Below are positions 1 through 8,634 of a stretch of DNA of 56,816 nt, piece by piece. The notes under the pieces are model-generated. The model was not told the DNA's origin. It did no database searches and saw only the letters and a list, made by a program, of their open reading frames with translations. The position numbers were made by a program, and so were the translations under genes. This DNA is from Natrialba aegyptia DSM 13077 (GTDB lineage Archaea > Halobacteriota > Halobacteria > Halobacteriales > Natrialbaceae): positions 28,497-85,312 of the forward strand of contig NZ_AOIP01000065.1 in the NCBI RefSeq assembly GCF_000337535.1, in the 5' to 3' direction. Position 1 is the first letter of the stretch; each line of letters opens with the position of its first letter.

Positions 1-19
1 AGATGTGTATAAGAGACAG
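1..19 (+). other. Nextera/Tn5 mosaic-end adapter remnant
   Basis: The first 19 bases are exactly AGATGTGTATAAGAGACAG, the Tn5 mosaic end used in tagmentation libraries. This is not genomic sequence. It shows that the window starts at an untrimmed contig end, so anything upstream of the asparaginase is missing from the assembly. Confidence 0.95.
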
Positions 20-126
20 AGTTCAGTTTCAGTAGCCGACGAGAGACGAGCCATCGGTATCGAACGTGGGGCTGGGACGAGCGACTGATCACAACTACTA
101 TACGGTCCGTTCGTCCAGTACGACGT

Positions 127-1149
127 ATGGCAACGGTCCACGTCATAGCGACCGGTGGGACGATTGCGGGAACGACGAGTGAGACCGGCACGGTACCGAC
201 CGAATCCGGACGCGACCTGCTGGAGGCGTATCCCGAGAGCGTCGAGCGCGTCGACGTCGATATCGAACTCGAGCAACTCACGCAGACGCCGAGTTCGGAA
301 CTGGCGTTCGATCACTTAGTGGAACTGGCCGCACGCGTTCGCGCCGTCGCTTCCGACGTCGACGGCGTCGTAATCCTCCACGGAACCGATACGATCGAAG
401 AGACCGCCTATTATCTGGACCTCGTCCTCGACGTGAACTCGCCGGTCGTCTGTACCGGTGCACAGCGGCCACACGACGCGATCAGTCCCGACGGCCCGGC
501 GAACGTTCGCGGCGCGCTCGACGCGGCGAGCCACGAGCACATCAAATCAGGGAGTTACGTTTTCTTTAACGATCGACTGCACGCGGCGCGGCCGGTGACC
601 AAGCGCCACAGCAGCAATCTCGCGGCGTACGACTCGGGTAACTACGGCCCGGTGGCCGAACGGACGCCGGAGGGACTCTGGTTCTATCGCCGCCCCGAGA
701 GTCTGTCAGCGACGATTCCCGTCCGAGACGTGACGGCGACCGTCGAAATCGTCGCGACATCGACGGACACGACCGGATCACAGATCGTTGCTGCCGTCGA
801 TCGCGGCGTCGATGGACTCGTCGTCGACGGACTCGGACTCGGAAACGTTCCCGGCGCCGTCGCCGACGCAATTCGTACTGCAATCGGCGACGGAGTTGAC
901 GTGGTTACCACGACACGCTGTCGCGATGGGATCGTCTCGCCGGTGTACGGAGCCGACGGCGGTGCTGCAGTGCTCGAGGAGGCTGGTGCGATATTCGCGT
1001 CGAACCTCTCCGCACAAAAGGCCCGCATCAAACTCCTCGCTGCGCTGTCGGCCCGACCGGACCGACCGATCCGACCGCTGTTCGACGCCGCTCGATACGA
1101 CGGGCACGGATACGTCCGTTCGACCACTGGCTGCGGCGATTCCCGTTAA
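127..1149 (+). CDS. L-asparaginase
   Basis: A 340-residue asparaginase that would hydrolyse L-asparagine to aspartate and ammonia in the cytoplasm. Both signature motifs are present: TGGTIA near the N-terminus with the nucleophile at T12, and HGTDT at residues 85-89 with the second active-site Thr and Asp. Length matches single-domain bacterial and archaeal type I/II enzymes, and there is no signal peptide. A weak TATA-like ACTATAC lies about 24 bases before the ATG, which fits a leaderless start. The gene stands alone at the contig edge, so its original neighbours on the left are unknown. Family assignment is firm; substrate preference (Asn versus Gln) cannot be read here. Confidence 0.93.
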   Translation: MATVHVIATGGTIAGTTSETGTVPTESGRDLLEAYPESVERVDVDIELEQLTQTPSSELAFDHLVELAARVRAVASDVDGVVILHGTDTIEETAYYLDLVLDVNSPVVCTGAQRPHDAISPDGPANVRGALDAASHEHIKSGSYVFFNDRLHAARPVTKRHSSNLAAYDSGNYGPVAERTPEGLWFYRRPESLSATIPVRDVTATVEIVATSTDTTGSQIVAAVDRGVDGLVVDGLGLGNVPGAVADAIRTAIGDGVDVVTTTRCRDGIVSPVYGADGGAAVLEEAGAIFASNLSAQKARIKLLAALSARPDRPIRPLFDAARYDGHGYVRSTTGCGDSR

Positions 1150-1348
1150 TCCCAGCCGTCGACTACCCGTCGATCGTCCCGCCGGCGCGACGGAAGCAAA
1201 CCCTCGAACGCGAGGTTGAACTCGTGTCTCCTGACCGCTTCGATTCGCGTCCGAGGAAAATATTAGCGGGTCCGAAACCAATAGTACCAGGGATCGGTAT
1301 CTCTTGGGCTGTAGCTGTTGGTCTATAGTGATCACAACACCAGTACTG

Positions 1349-1369
1349 ATCCCGTGTCGTATACGGGAT
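1349..1369. promoter_or_regulatory. Inverted repeat upstream of fba
   Basis: ATCCCGT and ACGGGAT form a perfect 7-base inverted repeat with a 7-base spacer in the 277-base gap between the asparaginase and the aldolase, 58 bases before the aldolase start. It could be an operator for the nearby GlpR-type repressor or a terminator hairpin for the asparaginase. The sequence does not decide between these. Confidence 0.4.
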
Positions 1370-1426
1370 GATATCACCATATTGTAGTGGAAAACAAACA
1401 CGTTCAGTACTACTTAGTTCCCATAC

Positions 1427-2233
1427 GTGAGTACTTCTGATGGAATGCGATCACTATCCGAGACACCCCTCGTTCGAGACGGCAAATCGATCATTCTCGC
1501 GCACGATCACGGGTTGGAACACGGACCGACCGCCTTCTCCGAAGTGCCGGAACGACTCGATCCGGAGACTGTCTTCGAGATGGCAACCCACGACGCCGTA
1601 ACCGGATTCGCGGTACAGAAAGGGCTCGCAGAAACATACTATCCCTCCTACGAAGACGACGTGAACCTGCTGGCGAAACTCAACGGCACCAGCAGCCTCT
1701 GGATGGGTGAACCGTACTCGCCCCAGACGTGCTCGGTCGAGTACGCGCTCGAACTCGGTGCCGACGCCGTCGGCTACACGGTATACCCCGGCACCAACCG
1801 CGAACCGGAGATGTTCGAAGAGTTCCGAACCGTACAAGAGCAGGCACGCAAGCAAGACGTTCCGGTCGCGATGTGGTCGTATCCGCGCGGGCAGGCGCTG
1901 AAAGAACACCGCAAGCCCGACGTGATTTCGTATGCGACCCGAATCGCGCTCGAACTCGGCGCGGACATTGCGAAGGTAAAGTATCCCCGCAGCGGCGAAG
2001 CAATGGCCACGGCGGTGGACGCGGCGGGTGACGTAAACGTCGTGCTCAGCGGCGGCTCGAAAACCTCGGACTACGAGTTCCTCTCGCTAGTCGAGACAGC
2101 GATGAACGCCGGTGCGAGTGGGCTGGCCGTCGGTCGAAACGTGTGGCAACGCGACAATCCCGAACGAATTCTCGACGCACTCGAAGCGGTCGTTTTCGAC
2201 GGCGCAACCGCAGACGAGGCGCTCCCCGAGTAA
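1427..2233 (+). CDS. fba: Class I fructose-bisphosphate aldolase (archaeal DhnA type)
   Basis: This 268-residue TIM-barrel aldolase interconverts fructose 1,6-bisphosphate with dihydroxyacetone phosphate and glyceraldehyde 3-phosphate. The N-terminal AHDHGLEHGP segment (residues 25-34) is characteristic of the DhnA/FbaB family. The AKVKYP segment around residues 182-187 holds the Schiff-base lysine, most likely K185. The start used is GTG at 1427; ATG at 1445 is an alternative that loses six residues. It lies just upstream of glpR and pfkB. In Haloferax an aldolase is likewise part of the fructose-PTS locus, so this is probably the aldolase serving fructose degradation. Control by the adjacent repressor is plausible but not shown. 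Confidence 0.93.
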   Translation: MSTSDGMRSLSETPLVRDGKSIILAHDHGLEHGPTAFSEVPERLDPETVFEMATHDAVTGFAVQKGLAETYYPSYEDDVNLLAKLNGTSSLWMGEPYSPQTCSVEYALELGADAVGYTVYPGTNREPEMFEEFRTVQEQARKQDVPVAMWSYPRGQALKEHRKPDVISYATRIALELGADIAKVKYPRSGEAMATAVDAAGDVNVVLSGGSKTSDYEFLSLVETAMNAGASGLAVGRNVWQRDNPERILDALEAVVFDGATADEALPE

Positions 2234-2395
2234 CGATCCTCGGGACCCGGGTCTCGACGCGGTCGGCACGCGACAGCGACGGAATGCAATCGACCTGCCG
2301 CCTCCGGTGATTAGTACATGAGTTTCGTGCAGAAAAAATCAATACCAGATACAAATATGAATGCCACCGTGCAAGTATCCGTCGAACACACAGCT

Positions 2396-3163
2396 ATGTT
2401 ACCGGCAATGCGAAAGCGCGATATCGTCGAGGTGGTCTCCGAGCGTGGCGAGTGTTCCGTCGCCGAACTCGCCGAAGAGATGGACTGCTCGAAGGCGACG
2501 ATCCGTCGGGACCTCAGCGATCTCGAGGAACGACAGTTGATCGAGCGGTCACACGGCGGTGCCGTCCCGGCGACGACCGTCGGAAGCGAACAGACCTACG
2601 GCCAAAAGGAGGTACAAAACCTCAACAGCAAGATGGTCATCGCCGAGCGAGCGGTCGAGGAAATCGCCGAGAATCAAGTCGTCTTCTTCGACTCGGGCTC
2701 CACGACGATGCAAGTCGCCAAGAACGTCCCGACCGACCGATCGTTCCTGTCAGTGACGAACTCGCCGGTAGTAGCGATAGAACTCGGAGAGAAAGACAAC
2801 GATGTGAAACTGACCGGCGGCACGCTTCGTCACGAGACGCGAGCGCTCACCGGGCCGAGCGCAGAGCGGTTCATGGAGCGAACGAACTTCGACTTGCTGT
2901 TTCTCGGGACGAACGCAATTGATCCGTCAGAAGGGCTCATGACGCCGAACGAAGACGAGGCCCGCCTGAAATCGCTCATGATCGAAAACGCAGCGCGCGT
3001 CGTCCTCGTTTCCGATGGGACCAAGCTAGACAAGCAGAGCTTCGTCAAATTCGCGTCCGTGGAAGACGTGGACGTGTTCATCACCGACGTAACGCTCTCT
3101 GAGCGTCAGCGCGAGCCGTTTGACGCCGCCGGCGTCGAACTCATCGAGGGGGTCGGCCAGTGA
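2396..3163 (+). CDS. glpR: DeoR/GlpR-type sugar repressor
   Basis: A DeoR-family regulator with an N-terminal winged helix (KRDIVEVVSERGECSVAELA, then CSKATIRRDLSDLE) and a C-terminal DeoR sugar-phosphate sensor domain (VVFFDSGSTTMQVA, LTGGTLRHETRALTGP). The frame is open from 2318, but DeoR proteins begin about three residues before the helix, so ATG 2396 (or 2408) is preferred, giving 255 residues. A TATA-like ACAAATATGA near 2351 would place transcription just before 2396. Its end overlaps pfkB by 4 bases (GTGA), so the two are co-transcribed and translationally coupled. In Haloferax volcanii, GlpR co-transcribed with pfkB represses fructose and glucose catabolic genes. The same role is inferred here. 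Confidence 0.9.
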   Translation: MLPAMRKRDIVEVVSERGECSVAELAEEMDCSKATIRRDLSDLEERQLIERSHGGAVPATTVGSEQTYGQKEVQNLNSKMVIAERAVEEIAENQVVFFDSGSTTMQVAKNVPTDRSFLSVTNSPVVAIELGEKDNDVKLTGGTLRHETRALTGPSAERFMERTNFDLLFLGTNAIDPSEGLMTPNEDEARLKSLMIENAARVVLVSDGTKLDKQSFVKFASVEDVDVFITDVTLSERQREPFDAAGVELIEGVGQ

Positions 3164-4083
3164 TCGTCACCGTCACGCTCAACCCCGCAGTCGACCACAC
3201 GCTCGCGATTCCCGACCTTCCCGAGGACGGCGAAATCGCACGCACCGACGACGCGCGCGTCGACCCCGGCGGAAAGGGCATCAACGTCTCGAAGTACCTC
3301 GTCGAACTCGACACCGAAACGACCGCAACCGGAATCACCGGTGACTTTCTCGGCCAGTTCGTTCGAGACAGTTTGACCGAAAAAGGGATCGATAGCGACT
3401 TCGTCGACATCGAGGGTCGGACGCGGCTCAATACCACGATTTTGACCGCGGATTCGGAGTACAAGATCAATCACGACGGACCCGCGGTCAACGGCCACGC
3501 GATCGAAACGCTCCTCGAAACTATCGAGCGCAACGACCCGGACACCGTCGTCGTCGGCGGCAGTCTCCCGCCCGGACTTGGTCCCGACGCTATCGACCGA
3601 ATCGCTCGAGCGGGCGACTGGCAAACGGCCGTCGATGTCGGTGGAGATGTACTCCGCGACTTGGACGCCTCCTATACGCTCTGTAAACCGAACCGAGAAG
3701 AACTCGCAGTAGCGACGGACTGCTCGATCGACTCGCTCGAGGACTGTTACGACGCAGTCGAACGGCTGCAAACGATGGGCTACGACCGCGTTGTTGCATC
3801 GCTTGGAGCCGACGGTGCAATCATGGCAACACCGGACGGTCTGTTGCATGCAGCGGCGCTGGAGACGACTGTCGTCGACACGGTCGGAGCTGGCGACTCA
3901 TTGCTCGCAGGGGTACTGGCCGCGCTCGAGCGCGGTGCAACGGACGAAGAGGCGCTTCGGTCGGGCGTCGCGGTTGCCGCACAGGTTGTCTCGGTACCGG
4001 GGACGACCGTCCCACCGCTCGACGACGTACCAACGCGACTCGGATCCGTCCCCGTCTCGTCGCCAGAGCCCTTCTCACAGTGA
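3160..4083 (+). CDS. pfkB: 1-phosphofructokinase (PfkB family)
   Basis: A 307-residue ribokinase-fold kinase that phosphorylates fructose 1-phosphate, the product of the fructose PTS, to fructose 1,6-bisphosphate. Both PfkB signatures are present: the N-terminal DPGGKGINVSKYL at about residues 36-48 and the C-terminal DTVGAGDSLLAG with the catalytic Asp. The GTG start overlaps the glpR stop. The two genes and the PTS lie on the same strand, separated by 238 bases that hold AT-rich promoter-like sequence before ptfC. The family also contains ketodeoxygluconate kinases, but its place between glpR and an EIIC gene makes fructose 1-phosphate the best substrate call. Confidence 0.92.
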   Translation: MIVTVTLNPAVDHTLAIPDLPEDGEIARTDDARVDPGGKGINVSKYLVELDTETTATGITGDFLGQFVRDSLTEKGIDSDFVDIEGRTRLNTTILTADSEYKINHDGPAVNGHAIETLLETIERNDPDTVVVGGSLPPGLGPDAIDRIARAGDWQTAVDVGGDVLRDLDASYTLCKPNREELAVATDCSIDSLEDCYDAVERLQTMGYDRVVASLGADGAIMATPDGLLHAAALETTVVDTVGAGDSLLAGVLAALERGATDEEALRSGVAVAAQVVSVPGTTVPPLDDVPTRLGSVPVSSPEPFSQ

Positions 4084-4321
4084 GAGTGACTACGTCTGAC
4101 TGCTTCGGGACCCATTCATCTCTCTATATTCGTTCCTGCACGATCACTGTCCGATACGGCGGACGGGGATCAGTCGGACCTCAGATCAGCAACAGCTAGC
4201 GAATTCGAGTCGATTTACGAGGTCATCCTGCGTGGTTGGATTTTTATTTCGTCGGATAGATGCAGTAACGATCATACTCGAAAATTCTTTTGAATAATAG
4301 GTAGGAACTACAGAGCGAAGC

Positions 4322-5500
4322 ATGGCATTGACAGACAGTGCGGAGAACGCGCTCCGGTCGCACGTTACGTCCGTAAAGGAGGACGTGATGACCGGCGTGT
4401 CGTTCATGATTCCGTTCGTCACGATCGGGGGGATCTTCCTTGCAGTGGCGTACATGGTCGCCGAGCTCCCGTTTACCGCCGGTAACACCGAGAACGTGTT
4501 CGAAGCGACCGGGACGCTCGCCTGGTACCTGGCCGAGATCGGTAACCTGGGACTGACGATTATGATCCCCGTTCTGGGGGCGTACATCAGCTACGGTATC
4601 GCGGACAAACCCGGATTGGCTCCGGGGTTCATCCTCTCGTGGACGATCCAGCAAGAGCAGATCATCGAGGCTGCGGGGACGATCGTCGGCTTCCAGGCCG
4701 ACGGTGCCGTCGCCGGATTCCTCGGCGCGCTCGTAGCCGGTCTGCTCGCCGGCTACGTCGCGCGGTGGATGAAAGGATGGACGGTTCCGTCCTTCATCAA
4801 GCCGATGATGCCGGTATTGATCATCCCCGTCTTCACGACGGCGCTGCTGGCCCCGCTCGTGATCGTCGGGCTCGGCGTTCCGATCGCCATCGTCGACGAC
4901 GCGCTGACGACGTTCCTCCAGAACATGGAGGGCGCAAACGCCCTGCTCCTGGGCGCGATCCTCGGCGCGATGATGGCTCTGGACGTGGGCGGACCCGTCA
5001 ACAAGGTTGCGTACGTCTTCGCGGTCGCGCTCGTCGGCGACCAGATCTACGGACCGATGGCCGCCGTGATGATCGCGGGTATGACGCCGCCGCTCGGATT
5101 GGCACTCTCGAACTTCATCGCTCCCCAGAAGTACTCCGCCGAAATGTATGAAAACGCCAAGGCCGCGATCCCGCTCGGGCTGGCGTTCATCACTGAGGGT
5201 GCGATCCCCTACGCAGCGGCCGATCCGCTTCGGGTTATCCCGAGCGCCGTGATTGGGAGTTCGACGGCCGCAGCGACGGCGATGTGGCTCGGCGTGACGA
5301 TGCCGGCCCCGCACGGCGGCGTCTTCGTGATCATCCTCTCGAATAGCGCGCTCGCGTTCCTCGGCTGTATCGCGCTCGGAACCGCGGTGACCGCGGCCGT
5401 CGCGACGGCGATCAAACCGGACTTCGAACGGACGGTCGCCGACGTCGAAACGAATACCGGGGGAACGAGTTCACAGCCGGCGGCACAAACGAACGATTAA
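4322..5500 (+). CDS. ptfC: Fructose PTS permease, EIIC component
   Basis: A 392-residue integral membrane protein of the fructose PTS EIIC family that moves fructose across the membrane while EIIB phosphorylates it. The chain is made of hydrophobic helices (about 9-10 segments) with the family features MTGVSFMIPFVTIGGIFLA at residues 23-41, an ALDVGGPVNKVAYVF segment near 219-233 and an FITEGAIPYAA segment near 284-294. In most bacteria EIIC is fused to EIIB and often EIIA; here the domains are separate genes, as in other haloarchaea. An AT-rich TTTTGAATAATAG lies 20-33 bases before the ATG and could be its TATA element. First gene of ptfC-ptfA-ptsH1-ptsI-ptfB. Confidence 0.94.
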   Translation: MALTDSAENALRSHVTSVKEDVMTGVSFMIPFVTIGGIFLAVAYMVAELPFTAGNTENVFEATGTLAWYLAEIGNLGLTIMIPVLGAYISYGIADKPGLAPGFILSWTIQQEQIIEAAGTIVGFQADGAVAGFLGALVAGLLAGYVARWMKGWTVPSFIKPMMPVLIIPVFTTALLAPLVIVGLGVPIAIVDDALTTFLQNMEGANALLLGAILGAMMALDVGGPVNKVAYVFAVALVGDQIYGPMAAVMIAGMTPPLGLALSNFIAPQKYSAEMYENAKAAIPLGLAFITEGAIPYAAADPLRVIPSAVIGSSTAAATAMWLGVTMPAPHGGVFVIILSNSALAFLGCIALGTAVTAAVATAIKPDFERTVADVETNTGGTSSQPAAQTND

Positions 5501-5544
5501 GACAAGCTTGTTACCGACCGCTCTATACTCACGGATTACAACCG

Positions 5545-6021
5545 ATGACCGACACACTCACTCAAAATCGAATCGAGACGCTTGCGCCGACCGAACACAT
5601 CTCACTCGAACCGCCGACCACCGACAAGCGGGGCTACATCGAATTCCTCCTGGATCTGCTCGTCGACGCAGGGCGTGTCGACGACCGTGAAACCGCGCTG
5701 CAGGCATTGCTCGCACGGGAGGAGGAGACGACGACCGGTGTCGGCATAGGTATCGGGATTCCCCACGCCCAGACCGACGCGGTAACCGAACCGTCGGTGG
5801 CGTTTACCCGCTCGGACGACGGCGTCGACTTCGGGGCGATGGACGACGAGCCTGCGCGGCTCCTCTTTATGATTCTCGTCCCCGAGTCAGGAGCCGACGA
5901 CCACCTCGCGATCCTGAGTACGCTGTCGCGTGCGCTCATGCACGACGAGGTCCGCGAGGAGCTGTACGATGCGGAAACGCCCGCCGACGTGCAGGCGGTT
6001 CTCAAGGAGGCGGTAGCATGA
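5545..6021 (+). CDS. ptfA: Fructose PTS EIIA component
   Basis: A 158-residue cytoplasmic EIIA of the fructose/mannitol type that accepts phosphate from HPr and passes it to EIIB. The phosphorylated histidine is H74 in the motif GIGIGIPHAQTDAV, followed by the usual AFTRSDDGVDFGAMDDEPARLLFMILVP-type core (described here, not as a continuous match to any one protein). The stop overlaps the HPr start by 4 bases (ATGA), so translation is coupled. It lies 44 bases after ptfC. No other domain is attached. Confidence 0.93.
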   Translation: MTDTLTQNRIETLAPTEHISLEPPTTDKRGYIEFLLDLLVDAGRVDDRETALQALLAREEETTTGVGIGIGIPHAQTDAVTEPSVAFTRSDDGVDFGAMDDEPARLLFMILVPESGADDHLAILSTLSRALMHDEVREELYDAETPADVQAVLKEAVA

Positions 6022-6365
6022 GTTCCGAACTCGAACGGGTCGTTACAGTCGTTCCCGAAGCGGGCCTGCACGCTCGTCCCGCCGCCACGTTCGTCGAAAC
6101 GGTCACCGACGCAGACTCCGACGTCCGAATCGCGCACGCGACCGACGACGATGACGATACCGACCTCACGCCCGCAGCCAGCATGATCGCCGTCACGAGC
6201 CTCGGCGTCGAACACGGCGAAGAGATTCGGATCGTTGCCGACGGCCCGGATGCGGCGGCGACGCTCGACGAACTCGAACGCGTGCTTACGACACCGGAAG
6301 ATGAACTCGGCGAAGAGAACGCAACAGCCACAGACACAGACGCGACCACAGACACGAATGCCTGA
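6018..6365 (+). CDS. ptsH1: Phosphocarrier protein HPr
   Basis: A 115-residue HPr that carries phosphate from enzyme I to EIIA. The active-site histidine is H18 in PEAGLHARPAATF. A bacterial HPr is about 85-90 residues. This one has about 20 extra C-terminal residues rich in Asp, Thr, Ala and Asn, which may be a haloadaptive tail. The region corresponding to the regulatory Ser-46 site of Firmicutes HPr reads TPAASMIAVTSLG, which does not settle whether a kinase site exists. The gene overlaps ptfA at its start and ptsI at its end. Confidence 0.93.
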   Translation: MSSELERVVTVVPEAGLHARPAATFVETVTDADSDVRIAHATDDDDDTDLTPAASMIAVTSLGVEHGEEIRIVADGPDAAATLDELERVLTTPEDELGEENATATDTDATTDTNA

Positions 6366-8055
6366 GCAGATGTCCCGCCGAACGCTCACCGGCACCGGTG
6401 TGACGCCACGTGCTGCCGTCGGCACGGTCGTCTGGTACGACCGAGACAGCGACCTCGAAGACCCCGACGAGACGAGCGTTGATCCGCAAACTGAACTCGA
6501 ACGATTCGAAAACGCGCGCGAAGCCGCCCGCGCTGAACTCGAAGCCGAGCGCGAGCGCACCGCCGAGCGGGTCGGCGAGCAGGAGGCCGGCGTGTTCGAC
6601 GCGCACCTGCAGTTCCTCGACGACCCGCAGATCGAATCCGGCGTCGCAAGCGCCGTCGAGAACGATCTGCCAGCCGAACACGCCGTCAAACGAGCCTTTG
6701 CGGACCCGATCGAGCAGTTCCAGGATATGGACGGCCGGATGGCCGAGCGGGCCGACGACCTCCGCGACGTTCGCGACCGGTTGATCCGACTGCTCACCGG
6801 CAGCGAACGGGTCGATCTCGGCGACCTTCCGGAAGGGGCAGTCGTCCTCGCCGAGCGACTGACCCCCAGCGATACGGCACAACTCGATCCGGACCAGGTT
6901 GCCGGATTCGCGACCGTTACCGGCGGCCGAACCTCCCACGCGGCGATATTCGCTCGATCGCTGGCACTCCCGGCCGTCGTCGGCATCGGCGACGAACTAC
7001 GCGAGGTCGAGGAAGATGCGACCGTCGTCGTCGACGGGGAGACCGGCGAACTCTGTCTCGATCCGACCGATGAACGCCGCGAAGAGGCGGCGGCCGCCAG
7101 CGAGGTCGACGTTCGAACCGACCCCGTAAGCACGGCCGACGGCCGTTCCATCGAAGTCGCCGCAAACGTCGGCCAACCCGCCGAACTCGACGGCGTCCGA
7201 GCGCAGGGCGCGGACGGAATCGGCCTCTACCGCACGGAGTTTCTGTTCCTCGACCGCCAATCGCCGCCCGACGAGGACGAGCAGTACGAGGCGTACACGA
7301 CCGCGCTCGATACGTTCCCGGACGGTCGCGTGATCGTCCGCACGCTCGACATCGGCGGCGACAAGCCAATCCCCTACCTCGACCTGCCAGACGAAGAGAA
7401 CCCGTTCCTCGGCGAACGCGGGATCCGTCGCTCGCTCGACTCCGACACCGAACTCTTCGAAACCCAACTGCGCGCGCTGCTCCGCGCAGCCGCCGACGGC
7501 GACGGAGACCTCGCCGTCATGTTCCCGCTCGTCGCGACGGTCGACGAACTCGACGCCGCACTCGAAACCGTAGACGCAGTTGCAACGCAACTGGACGCGG
7601 AAAACGTCGCCCACGCCGTCCCCGAACTCGGCGTGATGATCGAAACCCCGAGCGCCGTATTCGCCGCGCCCGAACTCGCCGAGCGAGTCGACTTCCTCAG
7701 CGTCGGTACGAACGATCTCACCCAGTACACGATGGCCGCCGCACGCGGCAACGAAAACGTCGAAGCGCTCAGAGACCCGACGCAGCCGGCCGTTCTGCGC
7801 GCCATCGCACGAACCGTCGAGGCGGCCCACGAGAACGATGCGTGGGTCGGCATGTGCGGCGAAATGGCCGGCGACCCCGAACTAACCGAACTCCTCGTCG
7901 GACTGGGATTCGACGAACTGAGCATGAGCGCCGTCACCGTTCCGGACGTGAAAGCAGCCGTCCAGTCGAGTCACACCGACGAGGCGTCCGCGCACGCAAC
8001 GCGCGCACTCGACGCAGCCACCAGAGAGCAGGTACGCACACAGCGCAACGAGTAA
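6358..8055 (+). CDS. ptsI: PTS enzyme I (phosphoenolpyruvate-protein phosphotransferase)
   Basis: Enzyme I takes phosphate from phosphoenolpyruvate onto a histidine and hands it to HPr. The active-site histidine is H194 in TGGRTSHAAIFAR. The PEP-binding barrel is complete, with GIGLYRTEFLF, the Arg of ERGIRRSL, the Glu of MIETPSAV and the Cys of GMCGEMAGD. The frame is open back to 6235, inside ptsH1. The family begins with a TGTGVTPRAAVG-type strand, so the start is ATG 6358 (565 residues, 8-base overlap with ptsH1) or ATG 6370. This is the only enzyme I gene in the window, and it would feed the fructose permease next to it. Confidence 0.94.
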   Translation: MPEQMSRRTLTGTGVTPRAAVGTVVWYDRDSDLEDPDETSVDPQTELERFENAREAARAELEAERERTAERVGEQEAGVFDAHLQFLDDPQIESGVASAVENDLPAEHAVKRAFADPIEQFQDMDGRMAERADDLRDVRDRLIRLLTGSERVDLGDLPEGAVVLAERLTPSDTAQLDPDQVAGFATVTGGRTSHAAIFARSLALPAVVGIGDELREVEEDATVVVDGETGELCLDPTDERREEAAAASEVDVRTDPVSTADGRSIEVAANVGQPAELDGVRAQGADGIGLYRTEFLFLDRQSPPDEDEQYEAYTTALDTFPDGRVIVRTLDIGGDKPIPYLDLPDEENPFLGERGIRRSLDSDTELFETQLRALLRAAADGDGDLAVMFPLVATVDELDAALETVDAVATQLDAENVAHAVPELGVMIETPSAVFAAPELAERVDFLSVGTNDLTQYTMAAARGNENVEALRDPTQPAVLRAIARTVEAAHENDAWVGMCGEMAGDPELTELLVGLGFDELSMSAVTVPDVKAAVQSSHTDEASAHATRALDAATREQVRTQRNE

Positions 8056-8090
8056 CTCGGCTACTGCAGCCACACAACACCACAACAGCC

Positions 8091-8558
8091 ATGAAACTCA
8101 TCGCAGTCACGTCATGTCCAACCGGTATCGCACACAGCCAGATGGCAGCGGAAAACCTCGAAACGACCGCCGAAGACCGCGGCCACGATATCAAAGTCGA
8201 GGTCCAGGGCGCAATGGGTGCCGAAAACGAACTGACCGAGACCGACATCCAGACCGCTGACGCAGCGATCATCGCCGCAGATACGGCGGTCAGCCAGGAC
8301 CGCTTTACGGACATGGTGCTGATCAAAAGCACCGTCAAAGAAGCCGTCAACGACGCTGGCGGACTCATCGATCAAGCGGTGCAACAAGCCGAAGCCGGCG
8401 AAACAGGCGTTACCGCTGTCGGGTCCGAGGGCGGAGCGACCACCGAATCCGAAACCGGACAGGAAAGTGCTACCTCGGCAACCGCCGAATCCACGGAACA
8501 GCTCGGCGGTGATCCCTCCAAAGGCCTCTTCGCCCGCCTCAAGCGGTTATTCTCCTAA
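8091..8558 (+). CDS. ptfB: Fructose PTS EIIB component with C-terminal tail
   Basis: A 155-residue EIIB that transfers phosphate from EIIA to fructose as it enters through EIIC. The phospho-cysteine is C9 in MKLIAVTSCPTGIAHSQMAA, the hallmark of fructose EIIB. The domain ends near residue 100. It is followed by a Gly/Ser/Thr/Glu-rich linker of about 40 residues and a basic amphipathic end, GLFARLKRLFS. The linker looks disordered, and the terminal segment could bind the membrane face or EIIC. The ATG at 8091 is preferred over in-frame upstream codons that lie inside ptsI, because the beta-strand MKLIAVTSC is the family N-terminus. Confidence 0.93.
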   Translation: MKLIAVTSCPTGIAHSQMAAENLETTAEDRGHDIKVEVQGAMGAENELTETDIQTADAAIIAADTAVSQDRFTDMVLIKSTVKEAVNDAGGLIDQAVQQAEAGETGVTAVGSEGGATTESETGQESATSATAESTEQLGGDPSKGLFARLKRLFS

Positions 8559-8634
8559 TGGGACGGGCTCGACTCGATCCGACGAGGGGCACGGACACCA
8601 CAACCACATCTCCCGAGAACACCCGACGAAATCG

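Noticed and set aside
6235..6357. Upstream extension of enzyme I
   Set aside because: This part is the HPr gene read in another frame; the enzyme I fold starts after 6358.
7842..8090. Upstream extension of EIIB
   Set aside because: It lies inside ptsI and reads as Arg-rich shadow; MKLIAVTSC at 8091 is the family N-terminus.
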